A model generated the notes under the pieces. That model saw only the letters and a program-made list of their open reading frames with translations, did no database searches and had not been told where the DNA came from. Position numbers and translations under genes: made by a program. Positions 36,273-44,504 of a stretch of DNA of 64,000 nucleotides are shown one piece after another. The DNA is taken from NCBI GenBank assembly GCA_900768875.1, contig CAAGEP010000005.1, positions 89,222 through 153,221 on the forward strand, read 5' to 3'. Source of the DNA: Alphaproteobacteria bacterium. GTDB taxonomy: Bacteria > Pseudomonadota > Alphaproteobacteria > CAAGCB01 > CAG-977. Position 1 is the stretch's first letter; the number at the start of each line of letters is the position of its first letter.

Positions 36273-37340
36273 ATGCAAATCAAAACAATAGCGGCGGCAG
36301 TGTTGTTGGCGACGGGCGCGCAAGCAGCGGATTATGCGGATTTCAAGCAGGATTTGTCGAACGGTTACGGATTGAATTACAGCTTGGACGTTTCCGTTTT
36401 GGCGCAAAAAGGAACGCCGAACAACGCCAAAAGCGCGACACAGACGGTTTACGCTCCGACGGTGAGCTGGCAGGCGTATGACGGCGGAACGTTGTCTTTT
36501 TCCTATAATCTGGTACGCTATTGGGGCGGCAACGCGGCACGGGTGCAAAACGATTTGGGACTGGCGAATCCGATAAACGATTTTTCAACGCGTCAAAGCT
36601 CGTTCGACCAACTGACTTTCACCCACAGCTTTGGCAAAGCGTCGATAACCGTCGGGCAGTTTCCTTTGTATAATTTTGACGGCTCGGCGTACGATTCCAA
36701 CCAGCAAACGAACTTTGTCAACGACGCGCTGTCGCAAAACGGCAGCGAAACTTATCCGACGGCGGGCTTGGGCGCGTATGTGCAGGTCAATCCGACGGCG
36801 CGCTGGTCGATTGCCGCAGGGGCTCAGAACGCCGCAAACGTCGGGGCAAGGGCTTTGTCAACCAAAGGCTGGGGACAGCATCGGTTTACAAGCTTCGGAC
36901 AAATCGCGTACACGTCTGCGTCGGGCGCGTATTCGGTGCTGGTGTACAATCAGCCGTCGGTCAAAGCGCAGCCTCAAAATTCGACGGGCGTTTCCGTGAA
37001 TCTGATGCAAAACCTGACCGACAAAGCGGCTGTTTTTATGCGAATCAACGGCGCAAGCGGGGATTCCGTGCCGTTAAAGCGGTCGTATGTGCTGGGCGGA
37101 GTCGTGAACTTTGCCGAAAACAATCAAATCGGATTGGCGGCGGCGGTCAACAAAGTTTCCCGAAAGTATTACTCGACCCCCGTTCGCGACTACGAATCGG
37201 TGGTGGAAAGCTACTGGAACATCGGAGTCGGCAAATATCTGACAATCACGCCCGACATACAGGTTTACATCAATCCCGCGTTGGACAAGTCGTCTAAAAC
37301 GGCGACGGTGTTTTCCTTACGCGGCACAATCCAGCTGTAA
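36273..37340 (+). CDS. aaxA: OprB-like outer-membrane porin (AaxA-like)
   Basis: The 355-residue protein has a signal peptide (cleavage after GAQA, about residue 20) and alternating-residue beta strands throughout, as in a 16-strand porin. The C-terminal segments ESYWNIGVGKYLTITPDIQVYINP and a final strand resemble the OprB family, which includes chlamydial AaxA, the arginine porin. It ends in Leu rather than the usual aromatic residue. AGGGAG lies 6 nt before ATG 36273 (a GTG directly before it is an alternative). Its position, divergent from the decarboxylase gene, completes an outer membrane-to-cytoplasm arginine route. Confidence 0.75.
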   Translation: MQIKTIAAAVLLATGAQAADYADFKQDLSNGYGLNYSLDVSVLAQKGTPNNAKSATQTVYAPTVSWQAYDGGTLSFSYNLVRYWGGNAARVQNDLGLANPINDFSTRQSSFDQLTFTHSFGKASITVGQFPLYNFDGSAYDSNQQTNFVNDALSQNGSETYPTAGLGAYVQVNPTARWSIAAGAQNAANVGARALSTKGWGQHRFTSFGQIAYTSASGAYSVLVYNQPSVKAQPQNSTGVSVNLMQNLTDKAAVFMRINGASGDSVPLKRSYVLGGVVNFAENNQIGLAAAVNKVSRKYYSTPVRDYESVVESYWNIGVGKYLTITPDIQVYINPALDKSSKTATVFSLRGTIQL

Positions 37341-37370
37341 AGGGGGCGGGAGTGTTATAAATCAAACAAA

Positions 37371-38132
37371 TCAGTTCAATCGAACATTGACGCCGCTGTC
37401 GTTGAGAGCTTTTTTCAAAGCGGGAACGGGCAAAGTGCCGAAATGGAAAATCGACGCCGCCAAAGCCGCATCGGCGCATCCTTGTTCGAACACGTCGACA
37501 AAGTGCTGCGGGTTCGCCCCCGCGCCGCCCGAAGCGATAACAGGGATACGGACGTTTTTGGAAATTTCGGCGGTAATCCGCAAATCGAATCCCTGTTGTG
37601 TGCCGTCCGCGTCCATTGAAGTCAAAAGAATTTCGCCCGCGCCCAGCCGTTCGACGGTTTTCGCCCATTCCAGCGCGTTTAAATTCGTTTTATGCTTTCC
37701 CGCGCGGGTAACGACAAAATATTCGCCGTCGAATTTTTTAACGTCAATGGCGACCGTAATGCACTGCGATCCGAACTTGCCCGCCGCCTGTTCGACCAGA
37801 GCGGGATTTTCGACCGCGGCGGAATTGACGGACACTTTGTCCGCGCCTGCCAGCAGCAAATTGCGGATGTCGTCCAAAGTGCGGATTCCGCCCCCGACGG
37901 CAAAAGGAATAAAGACGTTTTTGGCGACGCGTTCCACGATGTCAATCATCGTTTTGCGTCCGTCGTTTGTCGCCGTGATGTCCAGCAAAACCAGTTCGTC
38001 GGCGCCCTGTTCGGAATAGCGTTTCGCCAGATCCACGGCATCGCCCGCAAAGCGCAGGTTTTCGAAATTCACGCCTTTGACGGTTTGCCCGTCTTTGACG
38101 TCCAAGCACGGAATAATGCGTTTTGTAATCAT
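37371..38132 (-). CDS. hisF: Imidazole glycerol phosphate synthase, cyclase subunit HisF
   Basis: The 253-residue TIM barrel uses ammonia from HisH to turn PRFAR into IGP and AICAR. It begins MITKRIIPCLDV with the catalytic D11, and has GVNFENLRFAGD, LVLLDITATNDGR, AVGGGIRTLDD, VAIDVKK (second catalytic Asp) and the phosphate-binding ASGGAG. The start at 38132 overlaps the hisH stop (ATGA). No other his genes are in the window. Confidence 0.95.
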   Translation of the reverse strand: MITKRIIPCLDVKDGQTVKGVNFENLRFAGDAVDLAKRYSEQGADELVLLDITATNDGRKTMIDIVERVAKNVFIPFAVGGGIRTLDDIRNLLLAGADKVSVNSAAVENPALVEQAAGKFGSQCITVAIDVKKFDGEYFVVTRAGKHKTNLNALEWAKTVERLGAGEILLTSMDADGTQQGFDLRITAEISKNVRIPVIASGGAGANPQHFVDVFEQGCADAALAASIFHFGTLPVPALKKALNDSGVNVRLN

Positions 38133-38713
38133 GCGAACACCCACTTTTTCAGCGTATCGCGACCAGTTTGTCCGCTTTTTTCGGGATGAAACTGCGTCGC
38201 GGTGACGTTTTTACACTGCACCGCCGCCGTGAAAGGAATATGATAATCGGCAACGGCGGACACAATCGACGAATCGGACGGAACGACGTGATATGAGTTC
38301 ACAAAGTAATAAAAATCGTCGCTTAGAAACGTGTTTGCCGCGGTTGTTTGGATTTTGTTCCAGCCGATTTGGGGGACTTTTCCCGTTTGAAAGCGGACGC
38401 ATTTTCCCTTAAAGACACCCAATCCCGCGACATTCGGAGCTTCTTCGGACGAATCGAACAGTACCTGCAGCCCAACGCAGATTCCGAAAAACGGCACGCC
38501 TTTTGCGACGGCGGATTTCAAAGCGGAAGTCAGTCCTTTTCGGTTCAGCGACTCCATGACTTGCCCGAAATGCCCCTGTCCGGGGAACAGCAGTTTTTCC
38601 GACTGTTCGATTTGTTCCGCTTTATCCGTCAAAACAAAAGGAACATCGAAGCTTTCCAACAGATTGACGACGCTTTTCAAATTGCCGCCGCCGTAATCCA
38701 AAACCGTCAGCAT
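38129..38713 (-). CDS. hisH: Imidazole glycerol phosphate synthase, glutaminase subunit HisH
   Basis: The 194-residue class I glutamine amidotransferase supplies ammonia to HisF. The catalytic triad is visible: C79 in GICVGLQ, and His and Glu in FHPEKSG near the C-terminus. LDYGGGNLKSV opens the protein. It starts one base after the stop of the UbiA-family gene and overlaps hisF, so these three genes are cotranscribed. Confidence 0.95.
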   Translation of the reverse strand: MLTVLDYGGGNLKSVVNLLESFDVPFVLTDKAEQIEQSEKLLFPGQGHFGQVMESLNRKGLTSALKSAVAKGVPFFGICVGLQVLFDSSEEAPNVAGLGVFKGKCVRFQTGKVPQIGWNKIQTTAANTFLSDDFYYFVNSYHVVPSDSSIVSAVADYHIPFTAAVQCKNVTATQFHPEKSGQTGRDTLKKWVFA

Positions 38714-38714
38714 G

Positions 38715-39560
38715 TTACCTCCAATACAGCAATCCCGTCATAATCAATCCGTACAGCGCGACCAATCCGCACAAAACTTTGTCGTTTAACAGCACGTCGA
38801 CGGGATCGGCGTACTTTTGCGTTTCGATATTCAATCCGTACTTCATGCAAATAACGATAACCAAAGGCACCGTCCAAATGACGGACGAGGAATGCAAGAC
38901 GGACGGCGACATCGTCCACAGCGCGTAAAAAGCAATCGTCAGCGTTTGGCAAACGGTCATGTACTTATCCAAAAAAACGGGCGTGTAGAATTTCAAAACG
39001 CCGTTGTTTTCGCCCGCCAGCAAATCGTTGCGCCGCTTGCCCAAAGCCAAATAACACGCCATTGTCATTACGGTCATGTACAGCCACGGGGACACTTCTT
39101 CGTCAATCAGCGCCGCGCCGTAAAACAGGCGGATAAGGAAGCCCGACACCAACAGAACAATGTCCAGAATCGGGATTCGCTTTGCGCCGCGGCTGTAAGC
39201 AATGTTGCACAAAAAATACGCAACCAGTAAAACGGCCGCCGCGCCGTTTCGCAACGCCGCCGCGCCGCCCGCCGCCCCAGTCAGTAACAGAACGAACATA
39301 ATTTTCGCCGTTCTTTCGGAAACGGTTCTTGCGGCCAAAGGACGAAATCGTTTGGCTTCGTGCAGTCTGTCGGATTCCGTATCCGCCAAATCGTTCATAA
39401 CGTAAACGGCGGAGGCCAGAAAACAAAAACACAGCGTTCCGGCCAGAGTTGTTAAAAGCAGCGCGTTATTTGTCAAGCTTCCGCCGAAAACCAGCGGCAT
39501 GAAAACCAGACCGTTTTTAATCCAATGGGGTAATCGCAAAAGTTTTAGAGCGGGCGGCAT
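38715..39560 (-). CDS. Decaprenyl-phosphate phosphoribosyltransferase-like protein (UbiA family)
   Basis: The 281-residue integral membrane protein has about eight helices. It opens with LKLLRLPHWIKNGLVFMPLVFGG and carries the aspartate motif NDLADTESD followed by KRFRPLAA, the combination found in the UbiA branch that transfers phosphoribose from PRPP to decaprenyl phosphate, rather than in ubiquinone-type UbiA. A second acid motif is less clear. The ATG at 39560 has AAGGAG upstream. The partners expected for decaprenyl-phosphoryl arabinose synthesis are not nearby, so its end product here is unknown. Confidence 0.75.
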   Translation of the reverse strand: MPPALKLLRLPHWIKNGLVFMPLVFGGSLTNNALLLTTLAGTLCFCFLASAVYVMNDLADTESDRLHEAKRFRPLAARTVSERTAKIMFVLLLTGAAGGAAALRNGAAAVLLVAYFLCNIAYSRGAKRIPILDIVLLVSGFLIRLFYGAALIDEEVSPWLYMTVMTMACYLALGKRRNDLLAGENNGVLKFYTPVFLDKYMTVCQTLTIAFYALWTMSPSVLHSSSVIWTVPLVIVICMKYGLNIETQKYADPVDVLLNDKVLCGLVALYGLIMTGLLYWR

Positions 39561-39615
39561 TTTTTCTCCTTTTTTCATTGAAGATAAAGGCTTTTCGCCC
39601 CCGAAGCAACGAAAA

Positions 39616-40254
39616 CTAAAAGTTCTTTTCGCACAAATCGGCAATCGGGCAAATGTCGCACGCGGGCTTTTTCGCCGCGCAGACATAGCGTCCGTGCAGG
39701 ACAAGCCAATGCCCCACATATTTCAAATCATCGTCGGGAACAACGCCTTTAACCGCTTTTTCCAGATTTTTTTCGACCTCGAGCGGCGTTTTGCCCGCCG
39801 CAATGCCGATGCGGTTGCTCAGCCTTAGAACGTGCGTGTCGACGCCGAACGTCGGCAATCCGTAAAACGTGTTCAAAAACACATTCGCCGTTTTGCGCCC
39901 GACCCCCGCCAGCGTTTGCAAAGTGTCGAAATCCGCCGGTATCTTGCCGCCGAATTTTTCAACCAAGTCTTTGGACAAAGCGATAATGCTTTTGGCTTTG
40001 TTGTTGAACAGCCCGATGGAACGGATGTAGGTTTTCAGCCGTTCTTCGCCCAAAGCAAGCATTTTTTCGGGCGTGTCCGCAACCGCAAACAAAGCGGGCG
40101 TGGCTTTGTTGACGTTTTTATCCGTCGTCTGCGCCGATAAAACAATCGCGACCAACAGCGTGTAATCCGACGAATAGTTCAGTTCGCATTTCGGTTCGGG
40201 ATTCAAGCGTTTGAATCGGGCAAAAACCTCTTTGACCGCGGCGGAGGAAAGCAT
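39616..40254 (-). CDS. nth: Endonuclease III
   Basis: The 212-residue bifunctional DNA glycosylase/AP lyase removes oxidised pyrimidines. It has the helix-hairpin-helix LAGVGRKTANVFL with the catalytic Lys (K121), the catalytic Asp in GVDTHVLRL (D139), and the 4Fe-4S ligands C-x6-C-x2-C-x5-C at the C-terminus. Length is standard. It starts 1 bp after the fructosamine-kinase homologue gene. Confidence 0.96.
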   Translation of the reverse strand: MLSSAAVKEVFARFKRLNPEPKCELNYSSDYTLLVAIVLSAQTTDKNVNKATPALFAVADTPEKMLALGEERLKTYIRSIGLFNNKAKSIIALSKDLVEKFGGKIPADFDTLQTLAGVGRKTANVFLNTFYGLPTFGVDTHVLRLSNRIGIAAGKTPLEVEKNLEKAVKGVVPDDDLKYVGHWLVLHGRYVCAAKKPACDICPIADLCEKNF

Positions 40255-40255
40255 C

Positions 40256-41128
40256 TTAAACTCCGAACCGTTTTAAAATCGCTTCCGTCCTGCGGATTGC
40301 GTCCGCGCTGTTCAAACGAACGTCCAACAGCAAAGGATACAGGTTGTAAATCATTTGCCGCACTTCGAAAAATCCTGCGCGGAACGGACGGATTTCATTG
40401 TAAACGGAATAAAACCGCTTGCTTAAGCCCTGAACGCCGCAAAAAGCGAACTCGAATTCCGAATCCGCAAAGCAAATCGCGGGATCGACGAACGCTTTGA
40501 CGCGCCCGTGGTGGCACAAAACGCTGCTGGACCAAATGTCGCCGTGAATCAAGGACGGCTTTTCCGGTTCGTCCAGCCAGCGGTGCAGCTGCCCCGCCAT
40601 TTTTTCGATTCTGCCCATTGTTTCGGGGCTTAAATATCCCGTGTCAAGAGCTTGGCGCGCCATGAACAACAGACGGTTTTTGGCGAAAAAGTCTATCCAC
40701 TTGCCGTTTCGGGAATTGGGCTGAATCACGCCCCCGTACAAAGTATCAAAGTCGAAACCGTATTGCGGCGCGGTCTGTTCGTGCAATTTGGCAAGCAGTT
40801 CCGCCGTTTCGGGTTCCGAATCGGGCGTCAGCGTGCCGTCCGCGACGATGTATTCGTGAACCAGCACGGAATCGTCGGAATAGAACACTTCGGGCATCGG
40901 CAGGGAAGTATGCTTTTTCAAATACTCGATGGACGCGCCTTCTATCGCCAGTTTGTCGCCGTTGCCTTTGGGCAGTTTGACGACGACTTGCGATCCGTCG
41001 GACAAAACGACCAGCTTGGCATCCGTGCGCCCGCCCGCCAAAGTCGCCGCAGACACAACCAAACGGCGCGTCGCGCTTTCGACGATTTGCGTTATTTTCG
41101 CCGACAAGGGGTTCTTTTCAACCTGCAT
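40256..41128 (-). CDS. Fructosamine-3-kinase family protein with altered catalytic motif
   Basis: The 290-residue kinase-fold protein matches the fructosamine/ketosamine kinases, which phosphorylate protein-bound sugar adducts so that they fall off. It has VVVKLPKG (ATP Lys), VLVHEYI, HGDIWSSS and FVDPAICF (metal Asp). The usual motif is HGDLWSGN; here the metal-binding Asn is replaced by Ser, which could lower or change activity. Bacterial relatives act mainly on ribulosamines and are often next to a low-molecular-weight phosphatase gene, exactly as here: the phosphatase gene ends at the base before this ATG. Confidence 0.85.
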   Translation of the reverse strand: MQVEKNPLSAKITQIVESATRRLVVSAATLAGGRTDAKLVVLSDGSQVVVKLPKGNGDKLAIEGASIEYLKKHTSLPMPEVFYSDDSVLVHEYIVADGTLTPDSEPETAELLAKLHEQTAPQYGFDFDTLYGGVIQPNSRNGKWIDFFAKNRLLFMARQALDTGYLSPETMGRIEKMAGQLHRWLDEPEKPSLIHGDIWSSSVLCHHGRVKAFVDPAICFADSEFEFAFCGVQGLSKRFYSVYNEIRPFRAGFFEVRQMIYNLYPLLLDVRLNSADAIRRTEAILKRFGV

Positions 41129-41608
41129 TTACACCTTTTCCCGAACAGACGACAACAGATTCGCACAAGCCCCGCGAATCAGCTCGAACACCGATTGAAA
41201 GCCGTCATAACCGCCGTAATACGGGTCGGGGACATCCGTAAATCCTGTTTCGGGCGCATAGTCACGCATCAGCAATTTCAGTTCCGCCTTGCCTTGCGCC
41301 GATTCTCGGCGCAATTTTTCCAGAACCTGCAGATGGGACGTGTCCAGAGCGATAATCAAATCAAAGTGTTGAAAATCGTCCCGAACAACTTTCCTTGCGC
41401 GCAAGGACGAGATGTCCACCCCGTTTTTCAAAGCCGTTTCGACAGCCCGCGAATCGGGGGATTGCCCCGCGTGCCAGCTGCTGATTCCCGCCGAATCCAC
41501 CGCCACGTCGTTCCCTAAGCCCGCGTTTTTCACCATTTGGCGGAAAACGCCCTCGGCAGTCGGAGAGCGGCATATGTTACCGGTGCATACGAACAGAACT
41601 TTGTACAT
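41129..41608 (-). CDS. Low-molecular-weight protein-tyrosine-phosphatase family protein
   Basis: The 159-residue protein has the phosphatase P-loop CTGNICRS (C8, R14) and the general-acid loop DPYYGG. In bacteria, members paired with fructosamine-kinase homologues are thought to remove the 5-phosphate from protein-ribulosamine 5-phosphate, preparing it for the kinase. The adjoining kinase gene (no gap) supports this role over protein-tyrosine dephosphorylation, but the sequence alone cannot decide. It heads the minus-strand gene run down to hisF. Confidence 0.92.
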   Translation of the reverse strand: MYKVLFVCTGNICRSPTAEGVFRQMVKNAGLGNDVAVDSAGISSWHAGQSPDSRAVETALKNGVDISSLRARKVVRDDFQHFDLIIALDTSHLQVLEKLRRESAQGKAELKLLMRDYAPETGFTDVPDPYYGGYDGFQSVFELIRGACANLLSSVREKV

Positions 41609-41673
41609 GCTTTCATCAAATCACAGAAAAGTTAATAAATGGATAAGCTGGAATTTTATCCGAAACCGTGCTA

Positions 41674-41679
41674 TATAAT
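41674..41679 (+). promoter_or_regulatory. Possible -10 element of the Bax-inhibitor-like gene
   Basis: A perfect TATAAT lies 37 bp before the ATG at 41711. No convincing -35 is at the right distance (TGGAAT at 41649-41654 is 19 bp away). Confidence 0.35.
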
Positions 41680-41710
41680 TTGAAAAGCTTTGTTTTATGG
41701 AGGTTTTGCA

Positions 41711-42439
41711 ATGTCTTTCGATTATCAACGGGATGCCGTCGTTACCCGCACCGCCGCCATGGTGGACGAAGGGTTGCGGCAATATATGCTCAAAGTTTAC
41801 AATTATATGACTCTGGGTCTGCTGGTGACCGCGTTCGTCAGCTACGGGCTGGCTCATTCGACGCTTGCCGCTTTGTTTTTCAACGTGCAGGCGGGAACGC
41901 TCAGCGGACTGGGCTGGGTCGCCGTTTTGCTGCCGTTCGTTTTGGTGTTTATGATGGGATCCGCCGTCAGAACGGGAAACGCCGCCAAAGCACTGACGTT
42001 GTTCGTTGTTTTTTCCGCCGCGTTCGGCGTGTCGATGACGACGGTTTTCTGGGCGTATACGGGGCTGAGCATTCTGCGCGTGTTCCTGATTACCGCGGGC
42101 ATGTTTTTAAGCATGAGCCTGTACGGCTATACGACCAAACGCGATTTGACCAAGTTCGGATCGTTTCTGATGATGGGGCTGTTCGGCATTATCATTGCGA
42201 TGGTGGTCAACATCTTTGTCAGAAGTGCGCCGCTGGATTTCGTCGTGTCCGTTCTGGGCGTCTTGATTTTCACGGGATTGACCGCTTTTGACACGTTCAA
42301 AGCCCGCGAAATGTACAGCGAATCGGATTCCGCGGAAATGTCGAACGCCAAAGCCATTTTCGGCGCGCTGGATTTGTACATGGACTTCATCAACCTGTTT
42401 TTGTACATGCTGCGCTTTTTCGGCGACAGACGGAACTGA
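41711..42439 (+). CDS. Bax inhibitor-1/YccA family membrane protein
   Basis: The 242-residue protein has seven hydrophobic segments and the family pattern: an N-terminal MSFDYQRDAVVTRTAAMVDEG, LRQYMLKVYNYMTLGLLVTA, and a C-terminal NAKAIFGALDLYMDFINLFLYMLRFFGDRR. Relatives are proton- or calcium-leak proteins, or bind FtsH. GGAGG precedes ATG 41711. It is a single gene with its own terminator. Confidence 0.93.
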   Translation: MSFDYQRDAVVTRTAAMVDEGLRQYMLKVYNYMTLGLLVTAFVSYGLAHSTLAALFFNVQAGTLSGLGWVAVLLPFVLVFMMGSAVRTGNAAKALTLFVVFSAAFGVSMTTVFWAYTGLSILRVFLITAGMFLSMSLYGYTTKRDLTKFGSFLMMGLFGIIIAMVVNIFVRSAPLDFVVSVLGVLIFTGLTAFDTFKAREMYSESDSAEMSNAKAIFGALDLYMDFINLFLYMLRFFGDRRN

Positions 42440-42454
42440 GATTTGTTTAAATCG

Positions 42455-42484
42455 AAAAACGGGGCAAAAGCCCCGTTTCTTTTG
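42455..42484 (+). terminator. Intrinsic terminator after the Bax-inhibitor-like gene
   Basis: AAACGGGGC and GCCCCGTTT arms with an AAAA loop (42457-42478) are followed by a T-rich tract. It may also serve the convergent P-type ATPase gene. Confidence 0.85.
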
Positions 42485-42500
42485 TTTGCCGAGCTTGAAA

Positions 42501-44375
42501 TCAGATTTTCATCGCTCTTATCGCGTTTAAAACGGCAATTACCATTACGCCGACATCGGCAAACACCGCCGCGCCCATGCCCGCCAGTCCGAACGCGCCC
42601 AAAGCCAGACACGCTGCTTTGACGCCGATGGCGAACACGATGTTTTCCCGTACAATCCGCAAACATTTGCGTGATATTTTTATGCTTAAAGCAATTTTTT
42701 GCGGATTATCGTCCGTCAGCACGACGTCGGCGGCTTCAATCGCGGCGTCCGACCCGATAGCCCCCATGGCGATGCCGATGTCCGCGCGCGCCAAAACGGG
42801 CGCGTCGTTGATGCCGTCGCCGACAAAAGCCAGCTTGTCGTTCGGGGTTTCGGCTTTCAGCAGTTCCTCGACTTTTTGCACTTTGTCGGCGGGCAACAGA
42901 TCGCTGTACACCAAATCCAATCCCAAATATTTGCCGACGTGATCCGCCACGGCTTTGACGTCGCCCGTCAGCATGACCGTTTGCTTGACGCCCAACGCTT
43001 TCAAGTCGGCAATCGCTTGTTTGGCTTGCGGTTTTACCACGTCGGCAACGACGATGTGTCCCGCGTATTTGCCGTCCAAAGCCGTGTGAACAATCGTTCC
43101 GACGCTGTGGCAAGGTGTGTCGGCGACGTTAAGCTTCTTCATCAGCTTGTCGTTTCCGGCGGCGAAAGTCTTGCCGTTGATGCAAGCGATAACACCGCCA
43201 CCCGCGACTTCGCGCATATCGGACACGGCGGAACGGTCGACTTTTTTGCCGTACGCCTGACAGATGCTTTTCCCGACGGGGTGCGAAGACGCACATTCCG
43301 CCAAAGCCGCGTATTCCAGCAGTTTTTCAGGCTCCATTTCGTTGTGGTGGACGCCGCAGACTTTGAATACGCCTTGGGTCAGCGTTCCCGTCTTGTCAAA
43401 CACGACGGTTTTTGTTTTCGCCAGCGTTTCCAGATAGTTCGCGCCTTTAATCAGTACGCCCGCTTTGCTTGCTCCGCCGATGCCCGCGAAAAAGCTGAGA
43501 GGAACGCTGATAACCAACGCGCACGGACAGCTGATGACCAAAAACACCAAAGCGCGGTAAATCCAGCTTTCCCAATCGGCGGGAACGTCCAAGCAAAATT
43601 GCCGAACAAGCGGCGGCACAACCGCCAAAGCCAGTGCGCCGAAGCAAACGGCGGGCGTGTAGATGCGCGCGAATTTGGAAATGTAGGCTTCGGATTTCGC
43701 TTTGTGCGCTTGAGCGTTTTCCAGCAGGGCGAAAATCTTGGACGCCGTCGATTCGCCGAACGGCTTGGTCGTTTCGATGCGTAAAACGCCGTCAAGGTTG
43801 ATGCTGCCGCTGAAAACCTCATCCCCCGCTTCGACTGCGCGCGGCACGCTTTCGCCCGTCAAAGACGCCGTGTTCAAAAAGGATTTTCCGCTTTTCACCC
43901 GCCCGTCCAGCGGGATTTTTTCCCCGGGATTGACAACGATGACCGTTCCGACCGCCACGGAATCGGGCGAAACTTTTTTAACGGCGCCGTTTTGTTCGAT
44001 GTTTGCGTAATCGGGGCGGATGTCCATCAAAGCGGCGATGTTTTTGCGGCTTTTGCGAACGGCGATGTTTTCGAACAATTCGCCTGTTTGAAAGAACACC
44101 ATAACCGCGACGGCTTCGGTATAGTCGCCCGTTTTGTAAACCGCCAAAGCAATCGCGCCCAGCGTCGCGACCGCCATTAAAAAGTTTTCGTCGAACAAAT
44201 CGCCGTCTTTGACACCGTCAAACGCTTCCAGCAAAACATCATAGCCCGCAATCAGATACGCCGCGATATACAAAGCCGCCGCAACAGCCGACGGCAAAGA
44301 AGCAAAAGGCAACGCCGCGGCAATGCCTGCCGCCGCCAAAATACGAATCAGCTTTGTTTTTTGTTCCCGTTCCAT
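42501..44375 (-). CDS. Heavy-metal P1B-type ATPase (Zn/Cd/Pb exporter type)
   Basis: The 624-residue exporter has about eight membrane helices, the actuator loop SLTGESVP, the transmembrane metal motif SCPCALVIS, the phosphorylation site DKTGTLTQ, the nucleotide-binding SSHPVGKS (HP motif), and the hinge GDGINDAPVLARADIGIAMG. The last helices hold DVGVMVIAVLNAIR, typical of ZntA/CadA. There is no N-terminal HMA metal-binding domain. ATG 44375 is preferred to GTG 44381 on ribosome-site spacing. It diverges from an ArsR-type regulator gene across a perfect palindrome, so metal-responsive control is likely. Confidence 0.93.
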   Translation of the reverse strand: MEREQKTKLIRILAAAGIAAALPFASLPSAVAAALYIAAYLIAGYDVLLEAFDGVKDGDLFDENFLMAVATLGAIALAVYKTGDYTEAVAVMVFFQTGELFENIAVRKSRKNIAALMDIRPDYANIEQNGAVKKVSPDSVAVGTVIVVNPGEKIPLDGRVKSGKSFLNTASLTGESVPRAVEAGDEVFSGSINLDGVLRIETTKPFGESTASKIFALLENAQAHKAKSEAYISKFARIYTPAVCFGALALAVVPPLVRQFCLDVPADWESWIYRALVFLVISCPCALVISVPLSFFAGIGGASKAGVLIKGANYLETLAKTKTVVFDKTGTLTQGVFKVCGVHHNEMEPEKLLEYAALAECASSHPVGKSICQAYGKKVDRSAVSDMREVAGGGVIACINGKTFAAGNDKLMKKLNVADTPCHSVGTIVHTALDGKYAGHIVVADVVKPQAKQAIADLKALGVKQTVMLTGDVKAVADHVGKYLGLDLVYSDLLPADKVQKVEELLKAETPNDKLAFVGDGINDAPVLARADIGIAMGAIGSDAAIEAADVVLTDDNPQKIALSIKISRKCLRIVRENIVFAIGVKAACLALGAFGLAGMGAAVFADVGVMVIAVLNAIRAMKI

Positions 44376-44391
44376 AGTCACTGTCCTTGAT

Positions 44392-44421
44392 TTAACAATT
44401 AAGCAATCATTTAATTGTTAA
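44392..44421. promoter_or_regulatory. Palindromic operator between the metal ATPase and its ArsR-type regulator
   Basis: TTAACAATTAA-N8-TTAATTGTTAA is a perfect 11-bp inverted repeat in the 129-bp divergent region. Its size, AT content and place suit binding of an ArsR/SmtB dimer controlling both genes. Confidence 0.7.
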
Positions 44422-44504
44422 GATAGAACGATCGGGCGGGACTGTCAACAAAAAAACTTTATTCGGCGGTCAACTGTGGTAACATACGCACAGGGAGGAT
44501 TTCC

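Noticed and set aside
37371..38713. hisH-hisF as an LPS-type sugar amidotransferase pair
   Set aside because: Both proteins keep canonical histidine-pathway motifs and there is no WbpG-like partner nearby.
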